Positions 46,547 to 55,809 of a stretch of 64,000 bases of DNA are shown in pieces; position 1 is the stretch's first letter; the number at the start of each line of letters is the position of its first letter. The notes beneath the pieces were generated by a model. It was not told the origin of the DNA. It saw only the letters and a list, made by a program, of their open reading frames with translations, and searched no databases. Both the position numbers and the translations under genes were made by a program. Source of the stretch: Mycobacterium mantenii (lineage in GTDB: Bacteria > Actinomycetota > Actinomycetes > Mycobacteriales > Mycobacteriaceae). The stretch spans positions 4,030,001 through 4,094,000 of the forward strand of contig NZ_AP022590.1 of the NCBI RefSeq assembly GCF_010731775.1, read 5' to 3'.

Positions 46547-48156
46547 TGCCCACCTCCAAAGTCAGCGGGTGCTGCCGGGCCGCCCGCGTTGGGGGCGGGC
46601 GCGGCCACCGGCGCCGGCGTCGGAGCGACCGGTCCCGGGATCACGTCCGGCCCCGGCGGTGGCGGCTGGATCGGCACGGGCGCGTTCAGCCCCATGGGCG
46701 GCACGATCGGGTTCTCGTCGTAGGCGTTCGGCGGGCCCGGCGGGGTCTGCAGGTTCGACTGGACGGGCGCGATGTTCGGGCCGCCCATCAGCTCACTCAG
46801 CGAGTCCGGGGTCATCAGGCCCGCGGTGATCGGCCCGACCTGCTGGCCCTGCATGCCCGGCGCGACAATCCAGCCCGGCTGGGTGTTGCGGTGCGACGTC
46901 GGGGTGTCCGGCACCCAGATGCCCGGGACGGTGGTGTCCTTGTACCCGTTCGGCGGGTGCAGCCGATCCTCGGAGTAGGCGACCTCCTTGGGCAGCGTCT
47001 CGGCCGTGCTGAACAGGTTCAAGCCGAACGGCGGGTAGTTGAACTTGATCGCGTCGAGAATCGGCGAGAGGTACTGCGCACACAGTTCGGCCGACTCCTG
47101 GTAGCCCAACCGGCTGCCGGCTTGGATCGCGCTGCAGATGAACTGCATCGGGTTCGCGAAGTTGGTGATCGATGGGATGGCGACCACCGAACCGTGCGAC
47201 GGGTGATAGATCTGGTTGATGTTCGCCGCGGCCGTCGGCAGCACGTGCAGCGCGGTCTCCAGCCCGTTCAGCGGATCCGGTTGCAGCAGCGCGTTCGTCA
47301 CGGTTTCCAGGTTTTTGATGTCGTAGGTCAGCACGCCGCGGTTCTTGTCCAGCCAGGGCCGCACGGTGGTGAGCAGGCTGTCGAACTGCTGGATCGCGTT
47401 GGCCAGGTCGTCGTCGGAATGCGCGAGCCGCGTGGTGAAATCCGCCAGGTTCTGGTTCAGCGCGACGAACTGCTGGTCGTCCTGGTGCAGGGCGTTGACG
47501 AACAGCGCCAGGCTGCGCACCACCGCAAAGAAGTCGCCGCGACCCTCGTTCAGCGCGGTCAGCGCCTGCGACAGGCTGCTCAGCGTGTTGTTGATCTGCT
47601 TGCCCTTGCCTGCGAGCCCGTTGGCGAAGGACTCGATGACCTCACCGAACGGGCCCTTCGGTTGCTCGGGTGTCGGGCCCAGCTTGGAGATGATGTTGGT
47701 GATGCTGTTGCGCAGCTGGTCCCACTCCACCGGCACCTGGGTGCGCTCTTCGGGAATCACCGCGTTGTCGGCCAGCACCGGACCGCCCTTGTAGGCGGGC
47801 TCGAGCTGGATGGCACGCGACGCCACCAGGGTCGGGTTGAGGATCACCGCCGATGCGTTGGCCGGAACCCGGTACTTGTTCTCGTAGTGGAAGGTGATCT
47901 TCATCTTGTCGCCGGCCGGCTCGATCTTGTCGATCGCGCCCACCCGCAGGCCCATGATCTGGACCTTGTCCCCCGGGTAGAGCGCGTTGGCCGCCGGGAA
48001 GTAGGCCACCACGGTGTTGTTGCTCAGCTTCTCGTACAGCCGCCAGCCGACGTAGCCGACGACGAGCGCCAAGATGATCACAAGCGATCCGATTATTACC
48101 GATGCCCGGGTCAGCTTCGGTAGCCGGATGTTCCGGATATCAAAGATGGTGCTCAA
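46543..48156 (-). CDS. mce1D: MCE-family protein Mce1D
   Basis: 537 residues from TTG 48156, overlapping the mce1C stop as TTGA. One helix (about 18-40), an MCE domain (about 48-120; AYFPAANALYPGDKVQIMGLRVGAI), a long coiled region (to about 330) and a Pro-rich C-terminal tail (about 460-537). Subunit of the Mce1 conduit. No defect is visible. Confidence 0.93.
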   Translation of the reverse strand: MSTIFDIRNIRLPKLTRASVIIGSLVIILALVVGYVGWRLYEKLSNNTVVAYFPAANALYPGDKVQIMGLRVGAIDKIEPAGDKMKITFHYENKYRVPANASAVILNPTLVASRAIQLEPAYKGGPVLADNAVIPEERTQVPVEWDQLRNSITNIISKLGPTPEQPKGPFGEVIESFANGLAGKGKQINNTLSSLSQALTALNEGRGDFFAVVRSLALFVNALHQDDQQFVALNQNLADFTTRLAHSDDDLANAIQQFDSLLTTVRPWLDKNRGVLTYDIKNLETVTNALLQPDPLNGLETALHVLPTAAANINQIYHPSHGSVVAIPSITNFANPMQFICSAIQAGSRLGYQESAELCAQYLSPILDAIKFNYPPFGLNLFSTAETLPKEVAYSEDRLHPPNGYKDTTVPGIWVPDTPTSHRNTQPGWIVAPGMQGQQVGPITAGLMTPDSLSELMGGPNIAPVQSNLQTPPGPPNAYDENPIVPPMGLNAPVPIQPPPPGPDVIPGPVAPTPAPVAAPAPNAGGPAAPADFGGGQ

Positions 48157-49718
48157 TTCTGGCTACCTCCCCCGGCTGCGCCACTGCCTCCGGCTCCGCC
48201 GGGGTTGATGAACGGTGCCGGCAGCTGGTTGCCCGGCCCGGGTGGCGCCGGCGGTCCCGGCGGAAGTCCCGGCGCGAACGTCGACGGCGGCGGAGGCGGT
48301 CCGGCCGGCGCGAGGTTCTCGGTGCGGGCACCCGGCGGCGCTTGCGTCGGCAACGGCACCGGTGTTCCCGGAACGTCGGGAGGCGGATCGCCCGGGCGGC
48401 CCGCGATCGGGATGCCCGGCGTGGGCGGCAGACCGTCGGGGTTTGGCGGCGACGTCATCACGTCGACCGGCGCCGGGAAGCCCGGCCCGCCGAACGGCCC
48501 GGACGTCGCACCCGCGCAGGGCAGCGGGTTGTCCGGACGGGGAATCCCGTCGGCCGCCGGCGTGTACGAGCAGGGAGACCCCGGCGGCACCGCCGGACCC
48601 GGGTGATCGGGCGTGCCCTCGAGCACCGGCGGCGCCGGCGGCGGCGCACCGTTGGGGAACCGGGTGCCGTTGGGGTCGGGGAACCGGTAGGCCGGCAACC
48701 CGGCGCTGCGCCAGAAGTTCTCCGGATCGATGCCGCGCTTCTTGAAGGCGGCGTCGACCCATGGCTGCGAAATCTGGTAGAGGGCCAGGTTGTGCAGGAC
48801 CACCTTGAAGAACGGTCCCGAGGCGATGGCCTCGTTCAGGGACGGCAGGAACTTGCCGACCTCGGTGAAACCGTTGGCCAGGTCGTCTTTGCGCTGCACC
48901 AGGATGTCGCTGACCGTGCGCAGCTGTTCCAGCACGTGGTTCAGGTTCGGGTTGTCGTTGATCAGGCCCTTGACCTGTTCGGAGAACGCCGCGACGTTGG
49001 CGAGCAGGGCGTTGATGGCCTGGCCGCGCTCGTTGAAGGCGGCCAGCAGCGTGTTGGCGTTGACCAGTGCCCGGTCGATCTGATCGCTGCGGTCACCGAG
49101 GACGCTGGCCACCTGGTTGGCCTGGGCAAGCAGGTGCTTGACCTCTTCGTCGCGCTTGCCGATGGTGTCGGAGAACTTGGCCACCCCTTCGAGGGCCGGG
49201 CTCAGGTGCGGGTAGGTCTGGTCGATGGTCTGCGACAGCACGTGCAGTGACTGCTTGACGGTGTCGATGTCCCAGCCCTGGGCGGCCTTGGTGACGTCGA
49301 AGAACGCGTCGTAGATCTGGTAGGGCGTGGTGCTCTGGCCGATCGGCAGCGTCGCCCCGGGCCGCAGCGGCTGGTTGCCGCGGGCCTCGATGTCGAGGAT
49401 CTTCTTGCCGAGGATGGTGTCGGTCTTGATCGCCAGCCGGCTCTCGGTGCCGATCGTGCTGGTCCCGATGGAGAACTTCAGCAGGATGTGGTCGCCGTCG
49501 ATCTTGAGGCCCTCCACCTTGCCGACGTCCACGCCGGCGATGCGCACCTTGTCACCGGAGTTGATGCCCCCGGTGTCGGTGAACTGCCCGTAGTAGCTGG
49601 GCTTGGCGAACAGCATCGGGACGCTGGTGAAGCTCTGCCCGACACCGATGACGAGGATCGTCACGACGATGCCCATCAGCCCGATGCGGACCCGGTTGGG
49701 TGGTTCCAGCGTTCTCAT
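48153..49718 (-). CDS. mce1C: MCE-family protein Mce1C
   Basis: 521 residues from ATG 49718, overlapping the mce1B stop as ATGA; an ATG at 49730 is possible. An N-terminal helix (about 12-32), an MCE domain (about 40-118; YGQFTDTGGINSGDKVRIAGVDVGKV), a helical region to about 330 and an unusually Pro/Gly-rich tail of about 170 residues. That tail is typical of Mce1C and is probably extended in the cell wall. Confidence 0.93.
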   Translation of the reverse strand: MRTLEPPNRVRIGLMGIVVTILVIGVGQSFTSVPMLFAKPSYYGQFTDTGGINSGDKVRIAGVDVGKVEGLKIDGDHILLKFSIGTSTIGTESRLAIKTDTILGKKILDIEARGNQPLRPGATLPIGQSTTPYQIYDAFFDVTKAAQGWDIDTVKQSLHVLSQTIDQTYPHLSPALEGVAKFSDTIGKRDEEVKHLLAQANQVASVLGDRSDQIDRALVNANTLLAAFNERGQAINALLANVAAFSEQVKGLINDNPNLNHVLEQLRTVSDILVQRKDDLANGFTEVGKFLPSLNEAIASGPFFKVVLHNLALYQISQPWVDAAFKKRGIDPENFWRSAGLPAYRFPDPNGTRFPNGAPPPAPPVLEGTPDHPGPAVPPGSPCSYTPAADGIPRPDNPLPCAGATSGPFGGPGFPAPVDVMTSPPNPDGLPPTPGIPIAGRPGDPPPDVPGTPVPLPTQAPPGARTENLAPAGPPPPPSTFAPGLPPGPPAPPGPGNQLPAPFINPGGAGGSGAAGGGSQN

Positions 49719-50755
49719 TGCGGCGTGCACCTACCCGTCGGCTGCTGGAACAGCCGGACCGTGCGGACCGGACCACCGGCCTGCAGACCGTTGATCTTCA
49801 GGGTGATGTCGCAGGCGTAGAAATTCACGAAGTCCCCGTAGGACCCGATGGCGCGCCCGATCATGTTCAACGCGGTCGGCACCTTCTTGAGGTAGTCCTG
49901 CAGTTGGTCCTGCTGGTCGATCAGCGGCTGCTGCACGGCGTCGAGGTAGTTGATCGTCTTGTGCAGCAGTCCGCGGTCCTCGGCCAGCAGATCGGCAACC
50001 GTTCCGGCGGCGTTGCTGATGTGAGCGATCCCGCCGGCCAGCTGGTCGCGGTGGTTATTGAGCCCGGTGATCAGCACCTCGAGGTTGTTGACGGTCTGGT
50101 CGAACTGCTGCCGGTGCCGAACCGTCGTGTCCAGCACGATATTCAGGTTCTTGATGACCTCGCCGATCGCCTGGTCGCGCTCGCCGAGCTGGGTGGTCAG
50201 TTGCGCGGTCTGGTCGAGGATGTCGTTGATGGTGCCGCCCTGGCCCTGGAACACGGTCACCAGCGATGACGCGATGGTGTTGACCTTTTGCGGATCCAGC
50301 GCCCGAAACAGCGGTTTGAATCCACCGATCAGCGCGTCGAGGTCCAGCGCCGGCTGGGTGCGTGACAACGGGATGAACCCACCGGCCGGCAGGACCTTGT
50401 CGGCGCCCTCGCCCTGGCCGCGCTTGAGTTCCAGGTAGCGGTTGCCGATCAGGTCGAGGTAGCGGATCTGGGCGGAGGTCGACTGGTAGAGCGGGATTGA
50501 GCGGTCGACGTTGAATTTCACCCGCGCGCGCTTGCCACCGTCGATCAGCTCAACCTTGTCGACCTTGCCGACCTCGACCCCCGAGGCGCGGACGAACTGG
50601 CCCGCGCGTAGGCCGCTGACGTTGGTGAACTCCGCCGTGTACCCGTTGGTGCGGTCGAAGCGCATCTGACCGAACACCACGATGATCATCACGGTGAAGA
50701 TCAGCAGCACCACCGAGAAGATGCTGAGTTTGACAAGGGTTCCGGTGATTTTCAT
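49715..50755 (-). CDS. mce1B: MCE-family protein Mce1B
   Basis: 346 residues, the same length as M. tuberculosis Mce1B. ATG 50755 overlaps the mce1A stop as ATGA. An N-terminal helix (about 9-30), an MCE domain (about 38-115; YTAEFTNVSGLRAGQFVRASGVEVGKV) and a helical region. It has no extended C-terminal tail, ending in GRCTPQ. Intact, so only mce1A is broken in this operon. Confidence 0.94.
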   Translation of the reverse strand: MKITGTLVKLSIFSVVLLIFTVMIIVVFGQMRFDRTNGYTAEFTNVSGLRAGQFVRASGVEVGKVDKVELIDGGKRARVKFNVDRSIPLYQSTSAQIRYLDLIGNRYLELKRGQGEGADKVLPAGGFIPLSRTQPALDLDALIGGFKPLFRALDPQKVNTIASSLVTVFQGQGGTINDILDQTAQLTTQLGERDQAIGEVIKNLNIVLDTTVRHRQQFDQTVNNLEVLITGLNNHRDQLAGGIAHISNAAGTVADLLAEDRGLLHKTINYLDAVQQPLIDQQDQLQDYLKKVPTALNMIGRAIGSYGDFVNFYACDITLKINGLQAGGPVRTVRLFQQPTGRCTPQ

Positions 50756-52057
50756 GGGTTGATCGTGTTATCCCCTACCTGGCGGCCCCAGACGTACTCG
50801 ATCGCATACGGCGATCCGGTGTCCAGGTGGTTGTACGGCGCGAGGCTGTTACCGGAGTCCATCACCAGCTCCGGTGCGGGCCACAGGTCGTGGGTGAGCG
50901 GCTGCCAGCAGCCCGGCGCGCCGCCGGGGCCGCCGCGGGCGTTCACCCGCGGCAGGTTCTCCGGGTAGACGTAGGGGTTGGGCGCGCCGCCGACCAGTCC
51001 GGCCGTGGCGCCGAGCCCGAGCGTGAGCGCCGCGACGGCGACCAGCGACAGCGGGTTGGCGACCAGCCCCAGCCCGGACAGCGCCTGCGTGTGGGCGACC
51101 AGCGAGTAGCCGTTGCCGCCCAGGAACGACGAGGCCTTGGGCTCGATGTCGTGGTAGTTGCGCACGGTGCAGAACAGCTCGGGGCTGTAGGTGTCCAGCA
51201 GCTGCGCTGTGGGCACCAGGTCTTCGGCGCCGCGCGCCAGATACGGCCCACCCTTGTTGAACAACTCCGCACCCGTATTGCCGAACCCGGCCGCCGACAA
51301 CAACGCCTGATCCAAATCCTTTTGCTGGGCGTTGATCGTGCGCGCGGTGACCACCGCATTGTTCAAAAAGTCGAACAGATCCGGCGACGCGTTCGCGTAG
51401 GTGTCTCCGAGTGCCGCCAACCGCTGAATGTCCTTGCGCGCCTGCGGCATCTGCGGATTCACATCATCGAGCAACGCGTTGGCGTTCGTCACCGACTGAC
51501 CGAACTTCTCCCCAACCCGTCAACGACTGCGCCGCAGCACTCAACGTCAAATTCAGCTTGACCGGATCAACCTTCTCCGCGATCGAAGTGATCGTCTGAA
51601 ACAACGTGTTGATCTCCGTCGTCACCGAGCGCGCATCGATCACCGTGTGCGGCGAGATCCGCTGCGGCGACGGATTGGCCGGCGTCGTCAACGACACATA
51701 CTTGCCACCGAACACCGTCGTCGCCTTGATATCGGCATTCACATTCGACGGAATCAGCTTCAGGTAGCGCGGATACACCTCCAAAACGAACTTCGCCGCC
51801 GGCTTCCCATCACGCACCGTCTCCGAAATCGACCCCACCCGGCCGATCTCCACCCCGTTATAAGTCACCTTCGAACCCGGATCCATCACCAACCCAGCCC
51901 GCGCCGCCAACATCGTCAACTCGGTCTTGGGGGTGAAACCTCCGCGGAACTGCCCGTACACCAAGGCCAGCGCCAGGGCGCCGACGACCAGGAGCGCCAC
52001 CCCGGCCAGCTTGTACGGCGGGGTCCGCGGGGCGTTGATCTGGATCGGTCGGGCCAT
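50752..52057 (-). pseudogene. mce1A: Mce1A, interrupted by a frameshift
   Basis: The MCE subunit that follows yrbE1B. The first part (52057 to about 51510) gives the N-terminal helix and whole MCE domain (TMLAARAGLVMDPGSKVTYNGVEIGRV), then continues out of frame to a stop at 51464. The second part (about 51508 to 50752) continues the family sequence in the next frame (NANALLDDVNPQMPQARKDIQ ... LLDTYSPELFCTV). The break lies at 51505-51523, where the conserved LTGLGDKFG-type segment would need about two more bases, both beside short T or G runs. All other residues are conserved. It could be a real mutation, a sequencing error or, less likely, a programmed shift. Confidence 0.88.
51235..51925 (-). 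other. Codon-usage island inside mce1A
   Basis: Within this stretch the mce1A codons shift to TTG for Leu, ACG for Thr, GAT and AAT for Asp and Asn, TCG for Ser and TAT for Tyr, with few C-ending codons. Both flanks use CTG, ACC, GAC and AAC as the rest of the operon does. The boundaries are approximate, read by eye. The encoded protein is still ordinary Mce1A. This suggests replacement of the middle of the gene by homologous DNA from another mycobacterium or a paralogue. Confidence 0.6.
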
Positions 52058-52062
52058 GGCGG

Positions 52063-52932
52063 TTACACCGTGAGCGCGAAGTTGGGGTTGACGCCATACA
52101 GCGCCAACGCGGCGGCCAACACGACAACCTGTACCGACACCAGCGAGAAACGCATCGATCGACCGACGGCCTCACCCACGCCGACGGGACCACCGCCGGC
52201 GTTGTAGCCGTAGAAGCAGTGGGTGATCATCACGACCGCGGTGATGATGATGGCTTCCAGGAACGACCAGAACACGTCGTCGGGGCGCAGGAACGTCCGG
52301 AAGTAGTGCTCGTAGGTGCCGTTGGACTGGCCGTAGATCACCGTGGTGGTGATCTGCGGGGAGAGGAAGGTCATGATGATCGCCATCGAGTAGATCGGGA
52401 TGATCACGACCAGCCCGGCCATGATGCGGGTGGAGGCCAAGAACGAGATCGATTTGATGCCCATCACTTCCAGGGCGTCGACCTCCTCGCTGATGCGCAT
52501 GGCGCCCAGCTCCGCCGTGGCGCCCGCGCCGACCGTGGCGGCCATGGCGATGCCAGTGACGACGGGCGCGGCGATGCGCACGTTGATCAGCGCGGCGAAG
52601 AAGCCGGTGAACGCCTCGACACCGATGTTGCCCAACGAGGCGAACCCCTGAATGGCGACCAGGGAGCTACCGGACAGCGTCACGAAGCCGACGATGGCGA
52701 CGGTGCCACCGATGACCGCCATGGCGCCGGTGCCCATGCCGATCTGGGCGATCAGTCGCAGGGTCTCTTTGCGATAGTTGCGCAGCGCGTGCGGGATGTG
52801 CCCGGCGGCAATGGTGCCGAACCACGCCATCTGACCGATGTCGTCGAGACCGCGGGCCGCGGCGAGGCCGTAGCGGTTGAGGTTCTCTGCCGCCCGCGGG
52901 AAGCGGGAGCGAAAGACGGCGGCAGTCGACAT
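52063..52932 (-). CDS. yrbE1B: Mce1 permease subunit YrbE1B
   Basis: A 289-residue MlaE-family permease with about five to six helices. The conserved cytoplasmic motif is AMRISEEVDALEVMGIKSI, equivalent to the ABC-coupling EExDA region contacted by the MceG ATPase. Length equals Rv0168. It starts one base after the yrbE1A stop and ends 5 bases before mce1A. Confidence 0.95.
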   Translation of the reverse strand: MSTAAVFRSRFPRAAENLNRYGLAAARGLDDIGQMAWFGTIAAGHIPHALRNYRKETLRLIAQIGMGTGAMAVIGGTVAIVGFVTLSGSSLVAIQGFASLGNIGVEAFTGFFAALINVRIAAPVVTGIAMAATVGAGATAELGAMRISEEVDALEVMGIKSISFLASTRIMAGLVVIIPIYSMAIIMTFLSPQITTTVIYGQSNGTYEHYFRTFLRPDDVFWSFLEAIIITAVVMITHCFYGYNAGGGPVGVGEAVGRSMRFSLVSVQVVVLAAALALYGVNPNFALTV

Positions 52933-52933
52933 G

Positions 52934-53749
52934 TCAGTGCCCCGTCCCGAACCGCACGCCGATGGTGGTCAGCACGACGTTGACGGCGTAGAGCGCGACG
53001 ACGCAGAGCACGACGGTCTCGTTGACGGCGGTGCCCAGGCCCTTCGAGCCGCCGCGCACGGTCAGCCCGCGGTAGCAACCGACCAGCCCGGCGATGAGAC
53101 CGAAGATCGCGGCTTTGACCGTCGCGATGATGACCTCGGGCAAGCCGGTGATGGTGGTCAGGGTGGCCAGGTACGCGCCACCGGACACGTTTTGCAGGTA
53201 GACGCCGAACAGGTAGCCGCCGACCAGGCCGACGGTGATCACCAGGCCGTTGAGCAGGGTGGCGACCAGGGTCGCGGCGACCACCCGGGGCACCACGAGC
53301 CGGTGGATCGGGTCGATGCCGAGCACCTCCATCGCGTCGATCTCTTCGCGGATGGTGCGGGCGCCCAGGTCGGCGCAGATCGCGGTCGAGCCGGCACCGG
53401 CGACCACCAGCACGGTGGTCAGCGGACCGAGCTGGGTGACCGCGCCGATCGCCGCGCCGGCGCCGGACAGGTCAGCAGCGCCGAACTGGGCGAGCAGGAC
53501 GTTGAGCGTGAAGATCAGCAGAACGGTCAGCGGGATCGACACCATGATGGTCGGCAGGAAGGCGACCCGCATGATGAACCAGCACTGCTGGATGAATTCC
53601 CGATACTGGAACGGCCAGCGGAGCAGCGCCCTTCCGGTGAGCACGCACATCCGGAAGAATCCCCCGACGAGCGTCAGGGGCGTCTCCAGCTGGTCGCGCA
53701 CATAGCTAACCAAGTAGGGACCCCGCCGACTCGTCGACGTTGAAGTCAC
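52934..53749 (-). CDS. yrbE1A: Mce1 permease subunit YrbE1A
   Basis: 271 residues from GTG 53749, with GGAGGGGG upstream. MlaE-family permease; the coupling motif ARTIREEIDAMEVLGIDPIHR is intact. It pairs with YrbE1B to form the membrane channel of the Mce1 lipid importer; the ATPase MceG is encoded elsewhere. The long gap before it suggests its own promoter in addition to read-through from fadD5. Confidence 0.95.
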   Translation of the reverse strand: MTSTSTSRRGPYLVSYVRDQLETPLTLVGGFFRMCVLTGRALLRWPFQYREFIQQCWFIMRVAFLPTIMVSIPLTVLLIFTLNVLLAQFGAADLSGAGAAIGAVTQLGPLTTVLVVAGAGSTAICADLGARTIREEIDAMEVLGIDPIHRLVVPRVVAATLVATLLNGLVITVGLVGGYLFGVYLQNVSGGAYLATLTTITGLPEVIIATVKAAIFGLIAGLVGCYRGLTVRGGSKGLGTAVNETVVLCVVALYAVNVVLTTIGVRFGTGH

Positions 53750-54042
53750 CGCTGCCCCCTCCGGCCGTCACCGCGCGCCTGCCGGCGTCGCGACGGATCA
53801 TGTAGCACGCCTCGCCCCCTTGCCGCTGTGCAGCTGGGGGTGCCCCCACCTCGCCCCGGCTTGATGCCTGTGACCATCGGCTCCCTACTGGCAAGTAGTA
53901 ACGGAGACCACAGGAATGTACCCGATGGTCTTCCAGGTGTGAACCGCATCCGCACAATTAACCCTTCGTCAACAGCTGGCAAACGTTACAGGTCCCGTCG
54001 GCTTTCCTCCCTGCTCCCAAAATCTCTTGCCCAAGAATGGAT
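53750..54042. other. Intergenic gap between fadD5 and yrbE1A with a GC hairpin
   Basis: About 290 bases without a credible gene. TGGGGG-TG-CCCCCA at 53835-53848 is a tight inverted repeat of the kind scattered between mycobacterial genes. The region probably carries a promoter for yrbE1A; a clear -10 was not fixed. Confidence 0.45.
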
Positions 54043-55647
54043 TTAGTCGATTTCTCCAACTCCGTAACGGACGCGCAGTTCAGTCTTGAGCACCTTCCCG
54101 GCCGGGTTACGCGGCAGCGCGTCGACGATCTCGAGCGCCTTCGGGTGCTTGTACCGGGCCAGCCGCTCGGTCAAAAACTCGTCCAGCTCGTCGAGCCGTA
54201 GATTGTCGCCCGCGACAGCGGCGACCGCGATGGGCACCTCGCCCCACTTGTCATGCGCGCGGCCGATGACGGCGACCTCGACGATGCTGGGGTGGCTGGC
54301 GAGCACGTTCTCCACCTCGGCGCAGTAGATGTTCTCGCCACCGGAGATGATCATGTCCTTCTTGCGGTCGACCACCCACACGTAGCCGTCGGAGTCCATG
54401 CGGACGAGGTCTCCGGAGTGAAACCAGCCGCCCGCGAACGCTTCTGCCGTGGCCTCCGGATTGTTCCAGTAGCCGCTCATCAAAGTTGGTGCGCGATAAA
54501 CGATTTCACCGATCTCACCGATCGGCACGTCATTCATGTTTTCGTCGACGACGCGGGCGGCGACGGTGGGGATCACCTTGCCCACCGAGCCCCGTTTACG
54601 AATGGCGTCTTCACCCAGCAACATGCAGGTGACCGGCGACATCTCCGTCTGGCCGAACGCGGCCAGAATATGGGTGCCGGGGAACCTCTCCGACATCTCC
54701 CGCAGCAGGGCGTCGGGCGCCGGCGCGGCCCCCCACGAGATCACCCGCAATTTCAGGTCACGCGGGCGAGCGTGCTGTTCGGCGCAGACCGCCTGCCACT
54801 GGGCGGGCACCAGGAAGATTCCGGTGACCTTCTCCTCGGCCAGCACGTCGAGCAGTTGCCCGGGTTCGAATGCACCGAGCGGGTAGATCACCGTCGGGAT
54901 GCCGAGCAACAAGCCGGTCAGCATGTTGCCGATGCCGGCGATGTGGAAGAACGGCACACCGATGAATCCGACGTCGCTGTTGATGTCGGCGCCGTTGGTG
55001 TACAGCCCGGTCATGGTCTGGCCGGTCAGGTTGGTGTGGGTCAGCACGGCGCCTTTCGGCCGGCCGGTGGTGCCCGAGGTGTACATGATCAGCGCCGGCG
55101 AGTCGTTCGGGATGTCGACGGGTTGGTGCGCGTCCCCGGACTCCTCGATCAGGTCCTCATAACCGAGCACGCTGTCATCGGTCGAAGCGCCTGCCACCAC
55201 GATGGTGCCCAGCATCGACTCGATGTCGCGAACTCCGGCGGCCACCGGGGCCAGCACCGGTTCGGTGATGATCACGCGCGCTTCGCAATCCTGGACCAGG
55301 AAAGCGATTTCGGCCGGAGTGAGCCGGAAGTTCAGCGGAACCGCGATGGCGCCGAGCATGTTGGCGGCCAGCACCGATTCGACGAACTCGGTGCGGTTGA
55401 GCATCAGGATCATGACCCGGTCGCCGAAGCCGACACCCCGGCGGCTCAGCGCGTCGGCCAGCGCCGCCACCCGGCTGCGCAGGTCACCCCAAGTCAGGGT
55501 CTTGCCCAAGAACCTCATCGCCGTCGCCCCGGGTTGCATCAAGGCATGCCGTTCGAGCTGGTTCACCCAATTCTGTCGCCGGGCCAGGTACGGCTGCTCG
55601 TTCGCCTGCGTCTGATTGTTCGCCAATTGCGCGGTCAAGCCCCACAC
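54043..55647 (-). CDS. fadD5: Fatty-acid-CoA ligase FadD5
   Basis: A 534-residue ANL-superfamily adenylating enzyme. The P-loop is IMYTSGTTGRPKGAVLTH; A5-like is ISWGAAPAP; A7-like is WFHSGDLVRMDSDGYVWVVDRKKDMIISGGENI; the C-terminal catalytic Lys is in PRNPAGKVLKTEL. It activates fatty acids to acyl-CoA after Mce1 import. It leads the mce1 operon and is divergent from mce1R. GTG 55647 is the likely start. Confidence 0.94.
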   Translation of the reverse strand: MWGLTAQLANNQTQANEQPYLARRQNWVNQLERHALMQPGATAMRFLGKTLTWGDLRSRVAALADALSRRGVGFGDRVMILMLNRTEFVESVLAANMLGAIAVPLNFRLTPAEIAFLVQDCEARVIITEPVLAPVAAGVRDIESMLGTIVVAGASTDDSVLGYEDLIEESGDAHQPVDIPNDSPALIMYTSGTTGRPKGAVLTHTNLTGQTMTGLYTNGADINSDVGFIGVPFFHIAGIGNMLTGLLLGIPTVIYPLGAFEPGQLLDVLAEEKVTGIFLVPAQWQAVCAEQHARPRDLKLRVISWGAAPAPDALLREMSERFPGTHILAAFGQTEMSPVTCMLLGEDAIRKRGSVGKVIPTVAARVVDENMNDVPIGEIGEIVYRAPTLMSGYWNNPEATAEAFAGGWFHSGDLVRMDSDGYVWVVDRKKDMIISGGENIYCAEVENVLASHPSIVEVAVIGRAHDKWGEVPIAVAAVAGDNLRLDELDEFLTERLARYKHPKALEIVDALPRNPAGKVLKTELRVRYGVGEID

Positions 55648-55809
55648 TTCCCTTCACTCGCGCACCGCTTGCGCCAGGTTGATATTTGATAAAACTTAGT
55701 GTTGTCTGGGTCACATTATGGCGTTGACACTCTACTGACAAGTCCCCGTCAACACCCGTCAAAACTTAAACCCCGTCCCGCCAAGCCCACGAAAGCCCTG
55801 GCAGCCCCT

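Noticed and set aside
50752-51492. Second half of mce1A as a separate gene starting at GTG 51492
   Set aside because: It lacks a ribosome site and an N-terminal signal, and its sequence continues the mce1A family alignment directly.
51505-51523. Programmed +1 frameshift in mce1A
   Set aside because: No slippery codon plus stop or stimulatory structure of a known kind is evident, and family members are single-frame; mutation or sequence error is simpler.
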